Source: an uncultured Roseateles sp.
GTDB taxonomy: Bacteria > Pseudomonadota > Gammaproteobacteria > Burkholderiales > Burkholderiaceae
Direction of reading: 5' to 3'
DNA: 40,319 bases
Assembly: GCA_946886855.1 (NCBI GenBank)
Contig: CAMPJJ010000046.1
Span: 1 to 40,319, forward strand
Positions 36,111 to 40,319 of the stretch are shown here, one piece after another (positions within the stretch are counted from its first letter, which is position 1; every line of letters starts with the position of its first letter). Made by a program: the position numbers and the translations under genes. The notes below the pieces were generated by a model. It made no database searches and was not told the origin of the DNA. It saw only the letters and a list, made by a program, of their open reading frames with translations.

Positions 36111-37655
36111 TCACGCAAGCCGGAACACCCGCACCAGCGCCGCGAGTTCCTTGGCCTGCTGCTGCAGGCTGTCCGCGGCCGCGCTGCTTTCCTCGACCAG
36201 CGCGGCGTTCTGCTGCGTGACCTGGTCCAGCTGCGTGACCGCGTCGCCGATCTGCAGGATGCCGCGCGACTGCTCGCTGCTCGCGGAGGCGATCTCGGCA
36301 ATGAGCACGCTGACCTGCCGCACCTGCTCGACGATGCCCTGCATCGCCGCGCCGGCGTCGTCGGCGAGTCCGGCGCCGGACTGCGCCTGCTCGACGCTGC
36401 GACCGATCAGCGCCTTGATCTCGCGCGCGGCCTGCGCCGAGCGTTGCGCCAGCGCGCGCACCTCGGACGCGACCACGGCGAAGCCCTTGCCCTGTTCGCC
36501 GGCGCGGGCCGCTTCGACCGCCGCGTTCAGCGCCAGGATGTTGGTCTGGAACGCGATGCTGTCGATGACGCCGATGATGTCGGCGATCTGCTGGGACGAA
36601 CTGCTGATCTCCTGCATCGTCCGCACCACCTGCTGCACGACGCCGCCGCCCTGGCCCGCGGCCTCGGCGGCGCGCGTCGCCAGCGCGTCGGCCTGGCCGG
36701 CCGTGGACGCGTTGTTCTGCACCGTGCTCGACAGCTCCTCCATCGACGCGGCGGTCTGCTGCAGGTTGGCCGCCTGTTCCTCGGTGCGCTGGCTCAGGTC
36801 GAGGCTGCCGGTGGCGATCTCGCTGGAGCCGGTCGCGATGCTCTCGCTGCTGTGGCGCACGCGGCTGACGATGTCGCGCAGCGAGCCGGCCATGGCGCCC
36901 AGCGCCGCGATGAGCCGCGCGGCCTCGTCCTGGCCGGGCGTGGCGTCGCGATGGCGCAGGTCGCCCTGCGCGACCGCCTCGGCGAAGTGGACCGCCTCCT
37001 GCATCGGCGCGGTGATCGAGCGCGTCGTGAAGACGCCCGCGCCCAGCGCGATGACCACCGCCGCCAGCGCGGCGCCCAGGCTCCAGATGCGCACCGACGC
37101 GGCAGTCGATTCGGCGGCATGGAAGGACTCGGCGCCCACGCGCACCTGCAGTGCCAGCAGGGCGTCGATCGCGACCTTCGCCTGCGCGCCCAGCGTCACG
37201 ATGCGGTCGCCGTAGATCGCCTGTGCCTTGGCCACGTCGCCGTCCTTCACCGCGTCGCGCGCCGCCAGCAGCCCCTGCCGCACGTAGTTGCCGCGGACCT
37301 CGGCGAAGGCGTCCGCCAGCCGCTTCTCCTCGTCGGTGAGGTAGGTGGCCAGGTAGTCCTTCCACAGGGCGGTGATGCTCGCGATGTTGGCCTGCAGCTG
37401 CGTGTCCAGCGTCGACAGCTGGGCGGGGTCGCGGATCATCTCGGTGACCAGGATGCGGTTGCGCAGCATCAGGCTGTCGATGTCGCCGATCTGCTTGAGC
37501 GGGAGGGTCCGGTCCTCGTAGATCGTCTTGAGGTCGGCGAACACGCGGGCGCTGCCCTGGATGCCCAGCGCCGAGACCCCGAGGATCAGCACCAGCATCA
37601 GGCCGAAGGCCAGCGACAGGCGCTTGCCGGTGGTGAAACGGCGCAGGAAGGTCAT
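36111..37655 (-). CDS. Methyl-accepting chemotaxis protein
   Basis: A 514-residue chemoreceptor similar in layout to its neighbour but with a different sensor. TM1 at about 12-32, a four-helix-bundle periplasmic domain ([31 protein letters not shown]) of the type in Tar-like and 4HB_MCP sensors, TM2 at about 190-210, HAMP, and the signalling tip [21 protein letters not shown]. The start ATG at 37655 has ggag seven bases upstream; upstream in-frame sequence is Arg-rich and unlikely to be coding. No CheR-docking pentapeptide. No che genes are in the window. Confidence 0.95.
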   Translation of the reverse strand: MTFLRRFTTGKRLSLAFGLMLVLILGVSALGIQGSARVFADLKTIYEDRTLPLKQIGDIDSLMLRNRILVTEMIRDPAQLSTLDTQLQANIASITALWKDYLATYLTDEEKRLADAFAEVRGNYVRQGLLAARDAVKDGDVAKAQAIYGDRIVTLGAQAKVAIDALLALQVRVGAESFHAAESTAASVRIWSLGAALAAVVIALGAGVFTTRSITAPMQEAVHFAEAVAQGDLRHRDATPGQDEAARLIAALGAMAGSLRDIVSRVRHSSESIATGSSEIATGSLDLSQRTEEQAANLQQTAASMEELSSTVQNNASTAGQADALATRAAEAAGQGGGVVQQVVRTMQEISSSSQQIADIIGVIDSIAFQTNILALNAAVEAARAGEQGKGFAVVASEVRALAQRSAQAAREIKALIGRSVEQAQSGAGLADDAGAAMQGIVEQVRQVSVLIAEIASASSEQSRGILQIGDAVTQLDQVTQQNAALVEESSAAADSLQQQAKELAALVRVFRLA

Positions 37656-37773
37656 GGCGGTCTCCAGGGGATCTTGTGAACGACGGATGCCGGAACCGAT
37701 TGCACGATATGTGCCAGCGACCGGGGAAGCCCCGCAGGCCGGCGACGACGAACCGCGTCCGCCGTGATGCGCG

Positions 37774-39180
37774 TCACGGCGCAGGATCCGCGCCGTCCGC
37801 GCCGTCCGCGCCCGGAGGCGGGTCCTTGCGCGCGACCGGATCGACGAAGGAGACATGCCGGGTCCGTTGCTGCGCCGCCAACGCTTCGGCTTTCAATACG
37901 CCCAGGCGATAGAGCAGCCGGGGCTCCGGCAAGGGCACGCCCAGTTCGGCGAAACGCTTGAGCGCCCGGTCGAATCCGCGGCGCGATTCCCAGTCCAGGC
38001 GCAGGAGCCGGGCCGCCCGCTGGCACGCCTTGCGCTCGTCGTCGACGTGTTGGGCCGTCGCGTGGGCGGCGTCCGGCCAGACCCAGCGCTGCAGCCGCGC
38101 GACGGTGACGAGATCGCGCGGCAGCCGCGACGGGCGCAGGCTGCCGCGGACCGGGCAGGCGATGTCCCACTGGTCGGCGAGGAGCTTGGTGACGCGGTTC
38201 AGGTCGTTCGCGTCCAGCCCGGTCGCGTCCCCTTCGGCCGGCAGGCGGCTCAGCAGGCCCTGCACGACGATGGACGCTGGCGCCGTCAGCAGCTCCCGGG
38301 GCGTCATGCGCAGCGCGGCGAGGAGGGTGTGCTTCTCGGAGGTGGTCGGCGTGACGGTGGCAGGACTGGTGGCGCCGATCGATGCGCCAGTCGATGCGCC
38401 CGTCGATGCGCGGGTCGATGCGCCGGTCCTCGCGCCCGGGAGCGCGGCTGTCGCGGCCCCCTTCGTGACGACCCGCCTGACGATGCTGTCGATGGCGCCC
38501 GCGAGGGATCGTCCGCTCGCACCCGGTGCGGCGGCGGGCAGTCGTGCCCGCAGGTCGGAGACGGTGTCCTTCAGCCGCACGCTCATTTCGCGGAAGGCGG
38601 CGGTCGGCGCCAGTTCCAGGCAGCAGTCGTCGTCGCACAGCGCGTCGCGCAGGCTCGTCACCATGGCGAGCCGCACATCGGACGCCGCCGGGTCCGGGGC
38701 GCCATCCGGCGACGCTCCGGGCACGATGCTGCAGGCCTGCGCGGTCTTGCGCAACAGCACGGGGACGTCGGCGGCGTTGCGCAGGGACGGACGCGGCAGC
38801 GTGGTCTCGAACAAGCGCAGGGCCGTGTCCGTGGGGATGTCGACCGGCCCGCCCTGGGCGACGATGCCCGCCGCGCTGAGGCATTCGGTGCCGGGCAGTT
38901 CCCGCAGGAAGCGATTGACTGTCGCCGCCGTACAACCTTCGGGCAAGGCGACCATCGGCGGGTAGTGGCGCGGATGCGGAAGCGTCAGCTTTCCGAGTTC
39001 GCACAGGAAGCCGTCCGGCAGTTCGTCGAGCGCCGCCGCGCGCAGGTCGCGCAGGTCCGCGACGACCGTTTCCGCACGGGTCAGCCGCTGGAGCAGCGGA
39101 TCGAGGACCGTGCAGTCGCCGCGGCGCGACATGGTCGAGAACGCCTTGGCGAATGCGAAGGAGGTGGGTGAGGGCAGCAT
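37774..39180 (-). CDS. Unrecognised 468-aa protein with repeat-coded linker
   Basis: I do not recognise a family. The protein has two largely helical halves: about 1-215 ([53 protein letters not shown], a CDDDCCLE cysteine cluster near 200) and about 280-440 ([77 protein letters not shown]). They are joined by a Ser/Thr/Gly/Ala linker coded by 12-bp repeats. There is no signal peptide or membrane segment; the tail is Pro/Gly/Asp-rich. A Ser/Pro-rich start and repeat linker are loosely like secreted effectors, but that is speculation. The ATG at 39180 has gagg nine bases upstream. It stands alone between a chemoreceptor and icmF. Confidence 0.6.
   Translation of the reverse strand: MLPSPTSFAFAKAFSTMSRRGDCTVLDPLLQRLTRAETVVADLRDLRAAALDELPDGFLCELGKLTLPHPRHYPPMVALPEGCTAATVNRFLRELPGTECLSAAGIVAQGGPVDIPTDTALRLFETTLPRPSLRNAADVPVLLRKTAQACSIVPGASPDGAPDPAASDVRLAMVTSLRDALCDDDCCLELAPTAAFREMSVRLKDTVSDLRARLPAAAPGASGRSLAGAIDSIVRRVVTKGAATAALPGARTGASTRASTGASTGASIGATSPATVTPTTSEKHTLLAALRMTPRELLTAPASIVVQGLLSRLPAEGDATGLDANDLNRVTKLLADQWDIACPVRGSLRPSRLPRDLVTVARLQRWVWPDAAHATAQHVDDERKACQRAARLLRLDWESRRGFDRALKRFAELGVPLPEPRLLYRLGVLKAEALAAQQRTRHVSFVDPVARKDPPPGADGADGADPAP
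38373..38436 (-). repeat. 12-bp tandem repeat encoding an (AST)G linker
   Basis: About five units of gtcgatgcgccc type (plus-strand reading) lie within the unknown gene and encode [12 protein letters not shown] repeats. In-frame units, no CRISPR-like spacers. Confidence 0.85.
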
Positions 39181-39212
39181 GCGGGGAGACCTCGGCGATG
39201 GTCTCCTTCAGT

Positions 39213-39236
39213 GCGTCGCGGCCGGCGTCGCGACGC
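39213..39236 (-). terminator. Hairpin downstream of icmF
   Basis: gcgtcgcg (39213-39220), eight-base loop, cgcgacgc (39229-39236), 16 bases past the icmF stop. No T-run; it may be a weak or Rho-assisted terminator before the next minus-strand gene. Confidence 0.4.
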
Positions 39237-39251
39237 GCTGCCGTGCACGGC

Positions 39252-40319
39252 TTACATGCTGCGCCGGTACTGCCCGCCCACCTCGAAGAGTGCCGCGGTG
39301 ATCTGTCCGAGCGAGCACACCCGCACCGCGTCCATCAGCACGTCGAAGACGTTGCCGTTGTCGATCACGGCCTGCTGCAGCCGCTTGAGCATGGCCGGCG
39401 CCTCGCCCGCATGGCGCGCGTGGAAATCGGCCAGGCGCGTCAGCTGACCCTGCTTCTCGTCCTCGGTGGAGCGCGCCAGCTCGATGTGCTCCGGCACCGG
39501 GTCGCCGTGCGGGTTGCGGAAGGTGTTCACGCCGATGATGGGGTACTCGCCGGTGTGCTTCAGCATCTCGTAGTGCATCGACTCTTCCTGGATCTTGCTG
39601 CGCTGGTAGCCCGTCTCCATCGCGCCCAGGACGCCGCCGCGCTCGGCGATGCGCTCGAACTCGGTGAGCACCGCCTCCTCGACCAGCTCGGTGAGCTCGT
39701 CGATGATGAAGGCGCCCTGGCTGGGGTTCTCGTTCTTCGCCAGGCCCCACTCGCGGTTGATGACCAGCTGGATCGCCATCGCGCGGCGCACCGATTCCTC
39801 GGTCGGCGTTGTGATCGCCTCGTCGTAGGCGTTGGTGTGCAGCGAATTGCAGTTGTCGTAGATCGCGATCAGCGCCTGCAGCGTGGTGCGGATGTCGTTG
39901 AACGCGATCTCCTGCGCATGCAGCGAGCGGCCCGAGGTCTGGATGTGGTACTTCAGCTTCTGGCTGCGCTCGTTGGCGCCGTACTTGTCGCGCATCGCCA
40001 CGGCCCAGATGCGGCGCGCGACACGGCCCAGCACGGTGTACTCCGGGTCCATGCCGTTGCTGAAGAAGAAGCTCAGGTTGGGCGCGAAGTCGTCGATGTG
40101 CATGCCGCGCGCCAGATAGGCCTCCACGAAGGTGAAGCCGTTGGACAGCGTGAAGGCCAGCTGCGAGATCGGGTTCGCGCCCGCCTCGGCGATGTGATAC
40201 CCGCTGATCGACACCGAGTAGAAGTTGCGCACGTCGTGGTTGACGAAGTACTGCGCGATGTCGCCCATCACCTTGAGCGAGAACTCGGTCGAGAAGATGC
40301 AGGTGTTCTGGCCCTGGTC
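39252..40319 (-). CDS. icmF: Fused isobutyryl-CoA mutase IcmF, C-terminal part (5' end outside window)
   Basis: The last 355 residues of an adenosylcobalamin-dependent acyl-CoA mutase; the frame is open through the right edge ([10 protein letters not shown] just inside). Sequence blocks [91 protein letters not shown] and the end GGQYRRSM fit IcmF, which carries the B12-binding domain, a MeaB-like GTPase and the mutase in one chain. It interconverts isobutyryl-CoA and butyryl-CoA (and related branched acyl-CoAs) in valine and fatty-acid metabolism. A methylmalonyl-CoA-type mutase is the main alternative, but those usually end differently. The N-terminal B12 and GTPase parts cannot be seen here. 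Confidence 0.9.
   Translation of the reverse strand, partial: DQGQNTCIFSTEFSLKVMGDIAQYFVNHDVRNFYSVSISGYHIAEAGANPISQLAFTLSNGFTFVEAYLARGMHIDDFAPNLSFFFSNGMDPEYTVLGRVARRIWAVAMRDKYGANERSQKLKYHIQTSGRSLHAQEIAFNDIRTTLQALIAIYDNCNSLHTNAYDEAITTPTEESVRRAMAIQLVINREWGLAKNENPSQGAFIIDELTELVEEAVLTEFERIAERGGVLGAMETGYQRSKIQEESMHYEMLKHTGEYPIIGVNTFRNPHGDPVPEHIELARSTEDEKQGQLTRLADFHARHAGEAPAMLKRLQQAVIDNGNVFDVLMDAVRVCSLGQITAALFEVGGQYRRSM

Noticed and set aside
38373..38436. Short tandem repeats considered as a CRISPR array
   Set aside because: Units are 12 bp without spacers and lie in frame in a coding region; no cas genes.

Overview
The window is GC-rich chromosomal DNA from a beta-proteobacterium, most likely order Burkholderiales in the Roseateles/Mitsuaria/Rubrivivax neighbourhood. 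The evidence is the smg-dprA-LysM / def-fmt-htpX block, the pgk...pyk...fba...purC order, a PEP-CTERM protein, an IcmF-type mutase and the codon use. The genus is inference. No rRNA, tRNA, integrase, transposase or CRISPR array was seen, and base composition looks uniform, so this reads as core chromosome with some accessory genes.

Layout. 1-7.4 kb: 3' part of a DUF1631 gene; a minus-strand LysM-dprA-smg operon ending in a terminator; and, divergently, def-fmt followed by htpX. 7.4-10.1 kb: a small lipoprotein, a GSGD-repeat (DUF2807) secreted protein and an overlapping azlC/azlD amino-acid exporter pair. 10.1-23 kb: central carbon and purine genes (pgk, maeB, pyk, fba, purC) interleaved with an orphan PstS-like protein, a PEP-CTERM protein, a small solute-binding protein, a three-part HTH/GHKL-ATPase/STAS-like regulator and a GGCT-like enzyme. 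23-32.5 kb: a TPR-like protein, a PHB-depolymerase-type esterase, a ferritin-like diiron protein, a LysR regulator divergent from an AhpD-like protein plus a PNPOx-reductase-ferredoxin fusion, a TehA-like channel, and a second LysR regulator divergent from an SDR. 32.5-40.3 kb: a GH15 glycosidase, two chemoreceptors, an unrecognised 468-aa protein with a 12-bp repeat tract, and the C-terminal part of icmF.

How the genes fit together. pgk, pyk and fba cover lower glycolysis, and maeB links malate to pyruvate. The two LysR genes each sit back to back with a redox gene or gene pair and probably regulate it. def-fmt and smg-dprA are housekeeping or competence genes.

The least expected material is non-coding. 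Two convergent intergenic regions (11479-11560 and 15230-15337) carry long perfect inverted repeats of different sequence. Both enclose a shared core (gaattc, a short inner hairpin, then a ggagg-agat-gagcg block), which suggests a dispersed nested-palindrome element. A 28-bp perfect palindrome covers the end of the esterase gene (24194-24221), and a nested 14-bp-arm hairpin lies in the divergent region before fba (20119-20167). Among proteins, the HTH-GHKL-STAS-like fusion, the PNPOx-FNR-[2Fe-2S] fusion and the unknown 468-aa protein deserve the closest look. I found no clear multi-gene defence or biosynthetic system.
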